Source of the DNA: an uncultured Thalassolituus sp.
GTDB lineage: Bacteria; Pseudomonadota; Gammaproteobacteria; Pseudomonadales; Oceanobacteraceae
DNA: 64,000 nucleotides
Reading direction: 5' to 3'
NCBI GenBank assembly: GCA_913061435.1
Contig: CAJXUK010000012.1
Span: 1-64,000, forward strand
The notes under the pieces were generated by a model, which saw nothing but the letters and a program-made list of their open reading frames with translations, was not told the DNA's origin and searched no databases. Positions 46,141-56,319 of the stretch are shown here, one piece after another. Position 1 is the first letter of the stretch. The number at the start of each line of letters is the position of its first letter. The translations under genes were made by a program, and so were the position numbers.

Positions 46141-47136
46141 CTAGCCGTTTTTTAAGCGTTGCTCTTCACGAAAACGAATTTTCTCTAAACGATGCTTTTC
46201 GACGGCTTCTTGAACATCACTGCCCAGGTGCGCTTCGCCGCGTTCTTTGGCCAGTTGCATTTGTAGTTCGCGTTGTTGAAAGCGCTCACGTTGTTCAGTG
46301 GTGTATTTGTCAATACAGTGCGGGCAGCTAACACCTTGTATGTAATGTTTGCTTTGTTTTTCTTCATCTGTAATAGGGTAGCGACAAGCATGGCACTGAT
46401 CGTATTGGCCTTTTTCAAGATCGTGGTTTACCGCAACACGGTTATCGAAGACAAAACATTCACCTTCCCACATAGTTTCTTCTTTGGGTACGTCTTCTAA
46501 GTATTTAAGAATGCCGCCTTCTAGGTGGTATACTTCTTCAAAGCCTTGCTCTTTCATATAGGCTGTTGATTTTTCGCAGCGAATTCCACCGGTGCAAAAC
46601 ATAGCGACTTTCTTTTGCTTAGTCGGGTCCATGTTGTCTTTGACGTACTTAGGAAATTCACGGAAGGTTTCAGTATTGGGATTAACAGCGCCTTCAAAGG
46701 TACCAATCTGATATTCATAATCGTTGCGGGTATCTACCAAAACCACATCTGGATCAGAGATTAATGCGTTCCAATCTTTTGGTTTAACGTAAGTGCCCAC
46801 TACCTGTTTAGGATCGATGCCTTCTATGCCCATGGTTACAATTTCTTTCTTCAACTTCACTTTGGTGCGATAGAACGGCATGGTGTCGTCGAATGATTCT
46901 TTATAGCCAATATTGGCTAAACGCTCGTCTTTGGCCAACCAAGTTAACAGTGCATCGATACCTTCACGAGAGCCTGCAACAGTGCCGTTGATTCCTTCTT
47001 GGGCAATCAGCAAAGTACCTCGTACTTCATTGGCTTCCATTACGTCTAACAGTGGTTGACGTAGATCTTCAAAGTTTTCTAGGGTGACAAATTTGTACAT
47101 CGCACAGACGACGATAGGAGCAGTTTGCTCAGACAT
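46141..47136 (-). CDS. trhO: tRNA uridine(34) hydroxylase TrhO (rhodanese family, YceA)
   Basis: A 331-residue protein that hydroxylates tRNA U34 with oxygen, an early step of cmo5U formation. The N-terminal acylphosphatase-like part holds [18 protein letters not shown]. The rhodanese domain has [23 protein letters not shown] and the catalytic Cys in [10 protein letters not shown]. Then [12 protein letters not shown] and zinc-like CHACRYPI / CPHCIDK follow. Length matches TrhO. Single gene with its own terminator. Confidence 0.94.
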   Translation of the reverse strand: MSEQTAPIVVCAMYKFVTLENFEDLRQPLLDVMEANEVRGTLLIAQEGINGTVAGSREGIDALLTWLAKDERLANIGYKESFDDTMPFYRTKVKLKKEIVTMGIEGIDPKQVVGTYVKPKDWNALISDPDVVLVDTRNDYEYQIGTFEGAVNPNTETFREFPKYVKDNMDPTKQKKVAMFCTGGIRCEKSTAYMKEQGFEEVYHLEGGILKYLEDVPKEETMWEGECFVFDNRVAVNHDLEKGQYDQCHACRYPITDEEKQSKHYIQGVSCPHCIDKYTTEQRERFQQRELQMQLAKERGEAHLGSDVQEAVEKHRLEKIRFREEQRLKNG

Positions 47137-47345
47137 GGTGTTTCCTCATTGCGGTCTGGAACGTAAAACCAGAGCATTGGTAAAAAAGAGTATTGCTAAC
47201 GGTGGCTCGTTTAAGAGCGCGCGGATTATATACAATCACGGGTTAAGATTCTAATACAATGGCCGTTATATTTTTCGGTTATGTTGGGTTAGCCGCTTTT
47301 GATATTTTTATTAAACCACCAGATCATTCACTAACGAGGCTAATT

Positions 47346-47696
47346 ATGAATGGCATTTGTATCAAATTTATTAGCAATTTTTTCTCAAAGTTCGTCTCAA
47401 AGTTGGCCTCAAAGTTTGTCTTGTTATTAACTGCGTTTTTTATCTTTTACATACCGGGCTCCATGGCAGAATGTCGAGATGCTCAAGCCTTTGAAGCTGC
47501 CAATAATAAAGCGTTGTCTTATTTTAAAAATGCGACTGTTTTTAAGGCAGCGGTGGTGCAAAAGAATCACCACACATCTGGTAATAAAGAAGTAGCGAGT
47601 TACATTAAAAGCGCCGACAAACATTACAGTATTTTCACCCTAATCGACGCAGACTGTAATGCTAAGTTTCGCAAGCGGTCTCGACAATGGGATTAG
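47346..47696 (+). CDS. small exported protein of unknown function
   Basis: A 116-residue protein, not recognised. A strong hydrophobic signal segment (FVLLLTAFFIFYIPGSMA, ~24-41) suggests export with cleavage after SMA. The mature part is basic and has Cys in ECRD and DADCNA that may form a disulfide. The 12-bp tandem repeat at 47383-47418 encodes SKFV-SKLA-SKFV just before the signal's core. The ATG at 47346 fits a signal peptide better than an ATG at 47259. Confidence 0.6.
   Translation: MNGICIKFISNFFSKFVSKLASKFVLLLTAFFIFYIPGSMAECRDAQAFEAANNKALSYFKNATVFKAAVVQKNHHTSGNKEVASYIKSADKHYSIFTLIDADCNAKFRKRSRQWD
47383..47418 (+). repeat. 12-bp in-frame tandem repeat (SKFV/SKLA x3)
   Basis: Three 12-bp units, TCTCAAAGTTCG, TCTCAAAGTTGG and CCTCAAAGTTTG, in the signal-peptide region of the small exported protein. 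Confidence 0.85.
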
Positions 47697-48145
47697 TGAA
47701 AGAGGTCAAATGAAAAGTGAAAACATTACGTTTAGACGAATTTAGGCCAGTATTATCGATGTCTTGGCGAAAAGTGTCCGACACAAATTTATAGGGTGAA
47801 TTAGCCAACATTTAGGGTTAAATGAGGCGACACTCTCTTAAAACTCACTCTTCAACAAAACAATTTCATGAATTAATAAGTCCAAAGACTGAATTCCCCT
47901 GTTAATTTCAATATTTGCTTAGTCAACTTGGCTTAAATGGTTTTGTAGACAAAACATTGTGGCTAAAAAGGGTGAGTGATTGAATGAATTGCACGCTGTT
48001 TTAAAGTTTTATTCCTACCCAAGCTCATTTCTTTTAGATAAAAATTAATAGCTGCTCTGTATTTCTTAATAATAAGCAATTCTAAATATAGGTTTTATAG
48101 GGCTCCTAGTGTCATAAAAATTATAATTAAAAAGGACTCAACACG
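47697..48145. other. intergenic region before the M19-like hydrolase gene
   Basis: 449 bases without a credible gene. A short palindrome GTGTCCGACAC lies near 47776. The rest is AT-rich and should hold the promoter of the downstream gene. No terminator was recognised after the small exported protein. Confidence 0.45.
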
Positions 48146-50389
48146 ATGATGCAGTTAAAAAGCCATTACCGACAGGGGTTAACGACGCCGTTAGTCTCGG
48201 TTGCTTTGCTAACAGGGATTGCCTTGCTATCCTCGATGCCAAGTAACGTGCAAGCCATGTCAAAAAAGCCCAGCCCTCCGCCAGGGCCGAGCGCAGCGCA
48301 AATGGCGCAAGCACAGGAGTCTGTGCATGGTTTAGCCCAAGGCTGTTATGCCATTCAATCCCCTGCTAATGGCAAGTTTATGAACCGCTTTCATCAAGGC
48401 GGAACAGTAGACGAGGGTTTAAGCTATCAATTTAACGCCACCACCGCAGACAGTGCTGCTAGTTTCTTCTTTAAACCCACCTCTTATTACCATTACCTGC
48501 TAACCGACCAAGACGGTCGTTATTTAGCCAGCCATTTACCCAATGAAATATCAGCAGGAACATATGCCGGTGAATACGCCCAATGGAAAATTGGTGGGCA
48601 GTATCAAAATGATGGCAGCTATCGCTACAGCTTTCATGGGATGGGGCTGAACAAAATATTGCGCCACAATCATGGTAATACCGGTTACTACAAAAATGGC
48701 GGCGTTTATGTACTGGATCTTTTGAATCCAACCAATACGGGCAGTGAACGTTTTTTTAACCTAGTGGCACAAACCGACTGTACGCCTTTTCCTGAAGCCG
48801 ACTTGAATGTGGATGAATCCGTTTCACAAGCCGCCGATGTTAATCTGCCCATCCGCGGGGCAATTGACCCGCATACCCACATTACGTCTTATGAATTTAT
48901 GGGCGGGAAATTCTTACACGGTGAACCTTTTAGCCCTTGGGGAATTGAAACGGCACTGCGTGATAGTAAAGAAATCCATGGGCCAAATGGTGCTTTGGAT
49001 ATTATTGGTAACTTAATGGGTTTTGACAACGTTGAGCACCGATATGATACCCGCGGATACCCTGATTTTCCTGAATGGCCTGCGCGCAAATCGTTATCTC
49101 ATATGCAGTATTATTATAAATGGGTAGAGCGTGCACATAAGGGTGGTTTGAAGATGATGGTCTCATTATTAGTTGAGAACGAAGTCTTGTGTAACGTGCA
49201 AAAAACGGTGAACCCAGCCAGTTGGATAAACCCAAATAATTGCCAAACCTCTAAGAGTATTGATCTGCAAATTCAGCGCTTAAATGAAATGGAAGCCTAT
49301 ATAGATGCTCAACAAGGTGGCCCAGGCAAAGGCTTCTTCCGTTTAGTAAGCACCCCAGCGGAAGCGCGCGCGGTTATTGCCGACGGCAAAATGGCCATTC
49401 TTATGGGCATAGAGGCATCTGAATTATTTGATTGTGGTATACGCGATCACTGTACGGTTGAAACGATTGAAGCACAGTTACAGAAAGTCTATAACGCCGG
49501 AGTGCGTACTATGTACCCAACCCATCGTTTTGATAATCAGTTTGGTGGTGCACGCCCAGAAGACGGTATTCTCAATGTGGGGCAATGGTTATCAGCGGGC
49601 CGTTTCTTTGAAAATGAAGCCTGTGATGCTGAAACACGCGGTCGCTATTTCAAAACTGGTTTTCCATTAATTGGAAATGTTCCGGTAATCAAAGACATAC
49701 TCGACGTGATTGGTTTAAACCCTGTTTACGATGAAACTCAGCCATTGTGTAATCAGCACGGTTTAAGTGATTTAGGTGTGTACTTAATCAACCGCATGAT
49801 CGATATGGGCATGATTATCGAGATGGATCATATGTCAACCAAGACGGCCAACGCGGTTATGCAAATCGTTAAGGCGCGTAACTATTCGGGTGTGATCTCT
49901 GGTCATAGCTGGTTGAATGCAGCCGCCGATGGTTCTCCTCATGGCGTACAGAAAAACATTGCGACTCAAGGTGGGATATTAGCGCCTTATAATAGCCCAT
50001 CAACATCACTGCAAGGTGGCATTGATCGCTACCTTAAACTTTATGAAGCAACGTCTTTCTTAAACGCTGTACCTTTTTCTACCGATATGGGCGGGATTGG
50101 TAATCAGGCACCCGCAAGAAGTGATGCTGCTAACAATCCGTTAATTTATCCTTTCATTACAGAGGAAGGTATAGAGATCCATAAACAGACCACTGGAAAC
50201 CGCACGTTCGATTTGAATAGCGAAGGTTTAGCCCACTACGGTTTAGTAGCTGATCATATTCAAGATATTCGTGAACAAACACCAGCGCGTATTTATGATG
50301 CGATTATGAATTCGGCGGAAGCTTATATTCAAATGTGGGAGAGAGCGGAAAGCAATAACAATACTCAGTATGTAAATCCTAATCTTTAA
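48146..50389 (+). CDS. exported M19 (membrane dipeptidase)-like amidohydrolase
   Basis: A 747-residue exported protein. The signal peptide is hydrophobic (~residues 12-37, cut near VQA). The first ~220 mature residues, rich in Tyr, His and Gly, form a separate unrecognised domain. From DPHTHI (~residue 241) a metal-dependent barrel follows: AILMGIEASELFDC, VRTMYPTHRFDNQFGG, IEMDHMSTKTANAVMQIVKARNYSGVISGHSW and FSTDMGGIG. These align with the corresponding M19 renal-dipeptidase segments, so a binuclear zinc hydrolase is likely. The protein is about twice the usual M19 length. Substrate unknown. Confidence 0.8.
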   Translation: MMQLKSHYRQGLTTPLVSVALLTGIALLSSMPSNVQAMSKKPSPPPGPSAAQMAQAQESVHGLAQGCYAIQSPANGKFMNRFHQGGTVDEGLSYQFNATTADSAASFFFKPTSYYHYLLTDQDGRYLASHLPNEISAGTYAGEYAQWKIGGQYQNDGSYRYSFHGMGLNKILRHNHGNTGYYKNGGVYVLDLLNPTNTGSERFFNLVAQTDCTPFPEADLNVDESVSQAADVNLPIRGAIDPHTHITSYEFMGGKFLHGEPFSPWGIETALRDSKEIHGPNGALDIIGNLMGFDNVEHRYDTRGYPDFPEWPARKSLSHMQYYYKWVERAHKGGLKMMVSLLVENEVLCNVQKTVNPASWINPNNCQTSKSIDLQIQRLNEMEAYIDAQQGGPGKGFFRLVSTPAEARAVIADGKMAILMGIEASELFDCGIRDHCTVETIEAQLQKVYNAGVRTMYPTHRFDNQFGGARPEDGILNVGQWLSAGRFFENEACDAETRGRYFKTGFPLIGNVPVIKDILDVIGLNPVYDETQPLCNQHGLSDLGVYLINRMIDMGMIIEMDHMSTKTANAVMQIVKARNYSGVISGHSWLNAAADGSPHGVQKNIATQGGILAPYNSPSTSLQGGIDRYLKLYEATSFLNAVPFSTDMGGIGNQAPARSDAANNPLIYPFITEEGIEIHKQTTGNRTFDLNSEGLAHYGLVADHIQDIREQTPARIYDAIMNSAEAYIQMWERAESNNNTQYVNPNL

Positions 50390-50434
50390 GGGCATACATA
50401 AGTATAAAAAGTGAGTATTTACTTACTGAGTAAG

Positions 50435-50472
50435 GCTGTTTAGTGCAATGCAAGATGTTTGCACTAAACAGC
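50435..50472. terminator. bidirectional hairpin terminator
   Basis: GCTGTTTAGTGCAA and TTGCACTAAACAGC form a perfect 14-bp stem with a ten-base loop, between the convergent dipeptidase-like and patatin genes. T runs are short. Confidence 0.65.
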
Positions 50473-50494
50473 TATTTCATCAATATTTGATTAC

Positions 50495-51946
50495 TTATAT
50501 TGCGTGTTTGTTACTAAGTAATTCAGCTTCAACTTTTTGCAAATTAGTTAGATGCTGACGCAGCGTTTTGCTAATAATCGTATTGCGCTTAATCAAGTCT
50601 AATTGTGGCCAAGTAGCACGCTCACCACTTTCAAATAACTCAGTTAACCCTTCCATTGTAGGGTTCAGCGCAAGTTGTTTTAGGCTGTTTTTATTTAATG
50701 TCGGTAAAATGTTGATATTTCCCAAGTATTGCTGATCAACAATAGAGCGTAATTTTTGAATACCTAGCTTGGCTTTTTTGTTGCTAACAACACTTTCCAG
50801 TACATCAAAGGCATAAATACTATTAACTTTAACCAGCTTTGAAACATAACGTTTGCTGGTTTCTAATAAACTGGAGGCGTCTTGTTTCATGTTAACTTTA
50901 ACAAAAGTAGACAGCGGATTAATTTGGCTAACAATACTGTGGTTAACTCCATAAATACGAGCTAAACGATCAAAGGGTAAGTCTGCCATTAATGAGCCAT
51001 CAGCAAACCGACGGTTAGGGATGTATGGAACAATGTCACCCGCTTGGTTTTTAGCTTTTAATTGCACTGGAGAAAACACAATAGGCAAAGCGCAAGAGGC
51101 TCTAACTGCCTGAGTGATAACAGCATTTGGTGATGTTTTTGCATTTAACAGACGTGAATATTGGTGTAAGTCGGCTGCGGATACAGTCACCGTCATATGC
51201 CTGCCTGTTTTTTTGTAGGCTTCTTCAAATGTGGTTAAGTCAAATAATTCAATCAGTGCATTCTCAAGATTAGTACTGTCAAATAACCCCTCTTTGTTAA
51301 AACCTTGCCATTCCAGCCACTTATTAAATCCAGTATAAATAACTTCAGGGGTAAGCATTTCTAGCAGCTCTTCATTGGTTCTAGTGCCGACTAAGGCGGC
51401 AACAATAGAGCCAGCGCTAGCCCCAGAGATAACGTCGGGAAGGACATCATGCTCGACTAATGTTCTGACAACACCGGCATGGAAAAAACCTAAACCCGCG
51501 CCGCCGCTGAGCATAATGCAGCTGCGACCGAAAGCATGGGTGGTTTCTTCAAAGAATGAGATTTTTTCATAGAAGTCGATTTCTTCTGCCTGATAAATAA
51601 AATCTAAGGCTTCACATACTTCTTGAATAAATTCTTCAATTAAATGTTTTGTGCCTATCAATGCATAGCGGTTGAGGGCGGGAGCAGCGATGTTGCCTAA
51701 GTTTCCATGCAGCCCTTCATGAATAATATACATGAGTGCTGTAGCGTCATTGTCTGCTTTTGCTAAGCGCATTCGTTTTACCCGAGTGCGAATAGTCTGG
51801 TAGTCATAATCCTTACTATTTTCGGTGGCTTTCCATTGCTCTGCACCAGAAAGTTTGTCGTGTTCTATTGCTGCTGTTTTATATTCCTCATAAGATTTAG
51901 CAGTTTTCATACGATTTTGTAGTTCGGAGAATGCTTTTTTTGACAT
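50495..51946 (-). CDS. patatin-like phospholipase with DUF3336 domain
   Basis: A 483-residue acyl hydrolase of the DUF3336-patatin group related to yeast TGL triacylglycerol lipases. The N-terminal ~150 residues fit DUF3336. The patatin domain has the oxyanion-hole GGAGLGFFHAG, nucleophile elbow GASAGS (Ser ~180) and the catalytic Asp in FADGSLMADLP. It probably attacks neutral lipid or phospholipid, which fits the storage-lipid genes downstream in the window. The ATG at 51946 is used; a TTG at 51982 lacks support. Confidence 0.9.
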   Translation of the reverse strand: MSKKAFSELQNRMKTAKSYEEYKTAAIEHDKLSGAEQWKATENSKDYDYQTIRTRVKRMRLAKADNDATALMYIIHEGLHGNLGNIAAPALNRYALIGTKHLIEEFIQEVCEALDFIYQAEEIDFYEKISFFEETTHAFGRSCIMLSGGAGLGFFHAGVVRTLVEHDVLPDVISGASAGSIVAALVGTRTNEELLEMLTPEVIYTGFNKWLEWQGFNKEGLFDSTNLENALIELFDLTTFEEAYKKTGRHMTVTVSAADLHQYSRLLNAKTSPNAVITQAVRASCALPIVFSPVQLKAKNQAGDIVPYIPNRRFADGSLMADLPFDRLARIYGVNHSIVSQINPLSTFVKVNMKQDASSLLETSKRYVSKLVKVNSIYAFDVLESVVSNKKAKLGIQKLRSIVDQQYLGNINILPTLNKNSLKQLALNPTMEGLTELFESGERATWPQLDLIKRNTIISKTLRQHLTNLQKVEAELLSNKHAI

Positions 51947-52201
51947 ACGATTGTTCTCGATTAACGATAATAACTTTATCAAATAGTATTTTTTTAGAAA
52001 TTGCTACCTAATGTACATTTCGCATTAACAGAACTTACGCAGTATGTAACCGGTTAAAACTAGTATATTATTGGTAAATTAGTTGAAATGTATTGCAATA
52101 ATTAATAAGAAAAATGTGTTTTAAACATTCTCATTCTAACGGCGCATGGATGAATACACTCGTTGCCTGCAGATAACATAAAAATGGCGTGACTCTATTA
52201 T

Positions 52202-53410
52202 ATGGATTTCGATTTTACGACACTTACCTTGTTGTCAATTCCTTTAATCAGTGCTTTTGTCGGTTGGGCAACCAATTATTTAGCGCTGAAAATGATGTTC
52301 TACCCAATGGAATTTGTAGGGATAAAACCTATTTTCGGTTGGCAAGGATTGATTCCCGCAAAGCGTAAGGAAATGGCAGAAATTGCAGCGGAGTTAGTAT
52401 TAGGTAAATTACTTAACGCTAAAGAGCTTGCTGCTAAATTAGATTCTAAAGCATTGACGGCGGTGATGGAGCGCCGTTTAAAGCAAGTTTTACGCAGAAT
52501 TGTTAATGAAGTGATGCGTGAAAGTGCTCCTAAGGTGTGGGCTTCTATGCCTGTGCATGGGAAAAATCTGGTTTATGCTCGAATAGAAGCAGATATACCT
52601 AATATCGTTAATAACATGGTGGATGACTTTAAGTACAACGTTGAAGAAATCATTGATATTAAAGAGCTGGTGGTAACCAAGCTGATAGAATCCCCAGAGA
52701 TTATTAATGAGATCTTCTTGAAGTCGGGTGAGAAAGAGTTTCCATTTGTTGAGCATTCTGGTTTTATTTTTGGTCTATTATTTGGCTTTCCAACCATGTT
52801 TGTTTGGATGTATTTGCCAGAATGGTGGGTATTACCATTGGGCGGATTAATCGTTGGCTACCTAACTAATTGGCTAGCTTTAAAGGTTATTTTTGAGCCA
52901 AAGCATCCCACTAAGTTTATGGGCTTAACGCTGCAGGGCATGTTTTTGAAGCGTCAGAATGAAGTCTCGCAAGTTTATTCCGAAATCATTGAAGAGAAAT
53001 TAGTAACCTCTGAAAACATTCTGAAAACAGCACTTTACGGTTCAGGTTCAAAGCAGTTACTGGAGTTAATCGAGTTGCATGTTAATGATGCCATAGATCG
53101 TTATATTGCTTTTGCTCAGCCTTATATTACTTTAGGTGTGGGTTCAGATGCTTATTATAAGGTTCAAGAGATGGCTTCTAGGCATATCTTTGAAAACTCA
53201 GAAAGATACATGCCTTATGCATTTGAATACATCAAAAAGACCTTAGGTATCGCTGAAGAACTCAGTGCTCGCATGAAAAAGCTGTCGCCTGAAGAGTTTG
53301 AAGGTGTATTACGTCCAGCGTATGAGGCTGATGAGTGGAAACTGATTCTAACCGGCTCTTTGCTCGGTATGGGGGCGGGTTTTATGCAGTTATATTATGT
53401 CTTTATGTAA
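52202..53410 (+). CDS. DUF445 family membrane protein
   Basis: A 402-residue inner-membrane protein of the DUF445 family. The family opening is present twice, as SAFVGWATNYLALKMMFYP (residues ~16-34) and GLIVGYLTNWLALKVIFEP (~216-234), reflecting an internal duplication, with a hydrophobic C-terminus. Long helical regions rich in charged residues lie between. Function is unknown. Confidence 0.85.
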   Translation: MDFDFTTLTLLSIPLISAFVGWATNYLALKMMFYPMEFVGIKPIFGWQGLIPAKRKEMAEIAAELVLGKLLNAKELAAKLDSKALTAVMERRLKQVLRRIVNEVMRESAPKVWASMPVHGKNLVYARIEADIPNIVNNMVDDFKYNVEEIIDIKELVVTKLIESPEIINEIFLKSGEKEFPFVEHSGFIFGLLFGFPTMFVWMYLPEWWVLPLGGLIVGYLTNWLALKVIFEPKHPTKFMGLTLQGMFLKRQNEVSQVYSEIIEEKLVTSENILKTALYGSGSKQLLELIELHVNDAIDRYIAFAQPYITLGVGSDAYYKVQEMASRHIFENSERYMPYAFEYIKKTLGIAEELSARMKKLSPEEFEGVLRPAYEADEWKLILTGSLLGMGAGFMQLYYVFM

Positions 53411-53448
53411 TTAATTGTACGTGCTGTCAATTAATCACTGCAAACAGC

Positions 53449-53474
53449 AGGATGAAAGGTCAAGCTTTCACCCT
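53449..53474. terminator. weak hairpin between DUF445 and ParA genes
   Basis: GGaTGAAAG / CTTTCAcCC with a six-base loop lies between convergent genes. It lacks a clear T run. Confidence 0.4.
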
Positions 53475-53489
53475 GTGTTTCCCTAGCAA

Positions 53490-54269
53490 TTAACTTGCGG
53501 CTTTGTCGTGGTCTAACAAATTAAAAATGGAAACCAGTGAACCGGTCAATTTGTGCTTGGGGGCTAAAGTAATTAAAGGTTTTTTAGCTTGGTGTGACTC
53601 CCGCATTTTTACCGATTGGCCAATATATTCCGATAATACTGGGTAGCCTTCGGCAATCAGCTCATCAATAATCTGCTTGGGTAAATTGGCGTTCGCCATA
53701 AACTGATTGGCTATAATCCCCTCTATTTCAAGCTCAGAGTTATGATCTTCTTTAATTTCAGCAATCTTTTGTTGGAGACTGTATAGACCTTGGCGGGAAA
53801 AATCGTCACAGTCAATTGGGATTAAGCAGCGGTCGGCTGCAATTAACGCAGATAAACTATAAAAATTTAATGCCGGAGCCGTATCAATATAGATGTGATC
53901 AAAGTCATTACTGAGAGATTTAAGTGCTTCACGCAACTTGTAAATTTTATGACGGCTATGTAATTCGCTTTCAAGGTCGGATAAGCGTTCCGACCCAGGA
54001 ATAATGAATAAATTCTCCATTTGGGTAGGTTGGCAGAACTCAAGAGCAGGGCGACGGCGTAGGTGAAACGTGATGCTTTGTTCAAACAAATCAGCTATTG
54101 TATTGTCTGTGGGAGCATCTAATGCATTTAAGTAAGAGGTACTGTTGCATTGAGTATCTAAATCTAAAATTAGAGTGCGATAACCTTGGCTAGCTGAAAT
54201 GGCGGCTAGGTTAACGGTCAAGCTGGACTTGCCGACTCCCCCTTTTTTATTAAATAAAACTCTAATCAC
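53490..54269 (-). CDS. orphan ParA/MinD-type ATPase
   Basis: A 259-residue ParA-family ATPase that would bind DNA as an ATP dimer and position cargo. The deviant Walker A is KKGGVGKSSLTVNLAA (residues ~8-23), Walker A' TLILDLDTQCN, Walker B DHIYIDTAPALN. No parB-like gene or centromere-like iterons are adjacent, so its cargo is not evident. It lies next to the storage-granule locus, on the opposite strand to the WS/DGAT gene. Confidence 0.92.
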   Translation of the reverse strand: MIRVLFNKKGGVGKSSLTVNLAAISASQGYRTLILDLDTQCNSTSYLNALDAPTDNTIADLFEQSITFHLRRRPALEFCQPTQMENLFIIPGSERLSDLESELHSRHKIYKLREALKSLSNDFDHIYIDTAPALNFYSLSALIAADRCLIPIDCDDFSRQGLYSLQQKIAEIKEDHNSELEIEGIIANQFMANANLPKQIIDELIAEGYPVLSEYIGQSVKMRESHQAKKPLITLAPKHKLTGSLVSIFNLLDHDKAAS

Positions 54270-54722
54270 GTCTTACGTCCCCGTTAGGTTGCTTTCATAA
54301 TGCAATGTATGTGGTGAGTGTGATGATACCATTTTGTAATAGTATTCTGTATTTTGGTACTGTTAATTCAAAAAGAGTAACAAAATTACTTATTAAAGGA
54401 ACCTAAAAATAAGTAGCTAAAAAAAATAGCTAATAAATTTTGTATGGATAGAAATTGTTAAACTTAGCAGTATCTCATGCTATAGTTAGGCATGATTGAT
54501 TTAACAATTAATTATAAGTATACATATACACAAGCATTCAGCTTTTACATCAAAACCATAACTTTCAATAATGAACAAAAGCCAATGCGGTAGTTCATTC
54601 TTTAATACCTGATCAATAATGGTTACGTGACTTTCAACCATTATAGAGTTTATGGCTAGACAGCCAAAATGTGCTTGGTATGCTCGAGTTTTAGTTAAAA
54701 TATACAGGAAGGGAATCAGCAG
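54270..54722. other. intergenic region between ParA and WS/DGAT genes
   Basis: 453 AT-rich bases that should contain divergent promoters for the two genes. A minus-strand open frame inside has no family resemblance and runs into the WS/DGAT gene. No operator matching the phasin box was seen. Confidence 0.5.
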
Positions 54723-56186
54723 GTGAGTGAAAAAATAACACTTCTCGATCGATCGTTTTGGATTACTGAATCTGAAGCAAACCCAAAGCATGTGGGTGGC
54801 TTGCAGCTTTTAGAAATGCCTAAAAATGCACCAGAAGACTATGTACAGCAACTATTAGTCGAGTTAAAAGGTTTTGACAAAGGTGTAGCACCGTTTAACT
54901 GTAAAGTAGATCGTATACTCGGCTATCCGCATAAGTTGTCACCTATCGATAAGTTAGATATGGATTATCATGTGCAGATGCACGAGCTTGACGATATTAG
55001 CAATAAGCCCGAAATGCATAACTTCATTGCTACTCTTCATGCTGTTTGGCTCGATCGCGATAAACCCTTATGGCAGTATCATTTAATTAAAGACAAGCAA
55101 AATAACGGTTTTGCAATTTATGTCAAAGTACATCATATGTACGGCGACGGCGCGACACTGATGCGTTGGTTTCAGCAAGGCTATTCAGAAAAGAAAAACA
55201 CCAAGAACTTTGTGCCTGTTTGGGCTGTTATACAAAAGCCAAAAGTGCGTAAAAAAGGCAGTTTGGTTAAAAAAAGATTGGCTGGTATTTGGGAGCAAAT
55301 CTCCAGTCTAAAAGATCTAGTATGGATATTGTTCCGCATCTTGCTAAAAATGGTACGTATCAATCAAGCATATATGCCGGTGCCTTTTTCAGGCACAAAA
55401 ACTGTATTAACAGGGCAGGTCAAAAAAGGCCGTGCAGTAGCGACATTAGAAATTGATTTTGCTCGTGTAACGGCACTCAGTAAGCGGCTGCGAGCTTCAG
55501 CAAATGAAATCATGCTGTGTGTGTTTGATATTGCTGTGCATCGTTTCTTAAAAGACCATGGCCATTCGTTCGATAAAGCTTTGTATACCAATATGCCAAT
55601 CAACTTACGTAAGCCAGGCGAAGCGAGCTCTGGTAACAAGATTGCTATTGTTCCTGTTGAGCTAGCTCACGGAGAAAAAGACCCTTATTTGCGTCTGCGT
55701 CAGATTATTGAAAATCACCGTATTATCAAGCGCACAACCCGAGTCTCTGAGCCACTCTCTTTTACTTATTACACCATGTTGATTCAGTCATTTTCGACGT
55801 TATTTGAAGTATTAAGAATTTCCGATTGGGTCAGACCCATTGGTAATATATTGATCTCTAACGTACCGGGACCCAAAAACACCCTGTACTTTAAAGATGC
55901 CAAACTGTTGGCTACTTACCCTATTTCAACCATGACGCCTGGTGGCGGGGTAAATATAACTATGGTGACCTACAATAATATTGCTCAAATTGGCCTTGTA
56001 TGTTGCAACCATAAAATGAAAGACCTTGAACCTCTAGCGCAATATGCATTAGAAGCCTTTGATATGCTAGAAGCCTGTGTTGATAACCCAGCGTTAACCG
56101 TTGAAGACATCGGCGAAATAGTACTAGCGGATGATAAATCCATCGTTGTGCCATCGGTTTTATGTGAGCAAGCTAGCAATCAATAG
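54723..56186 (+). CDS. wax ester synthase/diacylglycerol acyltransferase (WS/DGAT)
   Basis: A 487-residue acyltransferase making wax esters or triacylglycerol from acyl-CoA. The active-site HHxxxDG is present as HHMYGDG (~residues 138-144). PLWQYHL and NISNVPGP-like SNVPGPKNTLYF with the following region match the family. The GTG start at 54723 has GAAGGG upstream. It is the first gene of the granule locus. Confidence 0.93.
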   Translation: MSEKITLLDRSFWITESEANPKHVGGLQLLEMPKNAPEDYVQQLLVELKGFDKGVAPFNCKVDRILGYPHKLSPIDKLDMDYHVQMHELDDISNKPEMHNFIATLHAVWLDRDKPLWQYHLIKDKQNNGFAIYVKVHHMYGDGATLMRWFQQGYSEKKNTKNFVPVWAVIQKPKVRKKGSLVKKRLAGIWEQISSLKDLVWILFRILLKMVRINQAYMPVPFSGTKTVLTGQVKKGRAVATLEIDFARVTALSKRLRASANEIMLCVFDIAVHRFLKDHGHSFDKALYTNMPINLRKPGEASSGNKIAIVPVELAHGEKDPYLRLRQIIENHRIIKRTTRVSEPLSFTYYTMLIQSFSTLFEVLRISDWVRPIGNILISNVPGPKNTLYFKDAKLLATYPISTMTPGGGVNITMVTYNNIAQIGLVCCNHKMKDLEPLAQYALEAFDMLEACVDNPALTVEDIGEIVLADDKSIVVPSVLCEQASNQ

Positions 56187-56235
56187 CTTGCTTAGCTAAG
56201 ATTTAGAAATTATAAATAATTAAATTATGCAATTT

Positions 56236-56253
56236 AGTATGTGAATTCTAATT
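56236..56253 (+). promoter_or_regulatory. phasin-gene operator-like box 1
   Basis: TTAGTATGTGAATTCTAA (18 bp) near 56234-56251 is an imperfect inverted repeat TTAG-N10-CTAA, about 70 bp before the first phasin start. The 47-bp block around it (56234-56280) is identical at 39 of 47 positions with 58361-58407 before the second phasin gene. Confidence 0.65.
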
Positions 56254-56319
56254 TCTTACCGTAACATTCATTTTATCAAAGCAGTATCAAACAATTTAAT
56301 GAACTACGGAGTAAATACC

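Noticed and set aside
54501-54791. minus-strand open frame of 96 residues before the WS/DGAT gene
   Set aside because: Runs into the WS/DGAT coding start on the other strand, and its Cys/Phe/Ile-rich composition is not protein-like.
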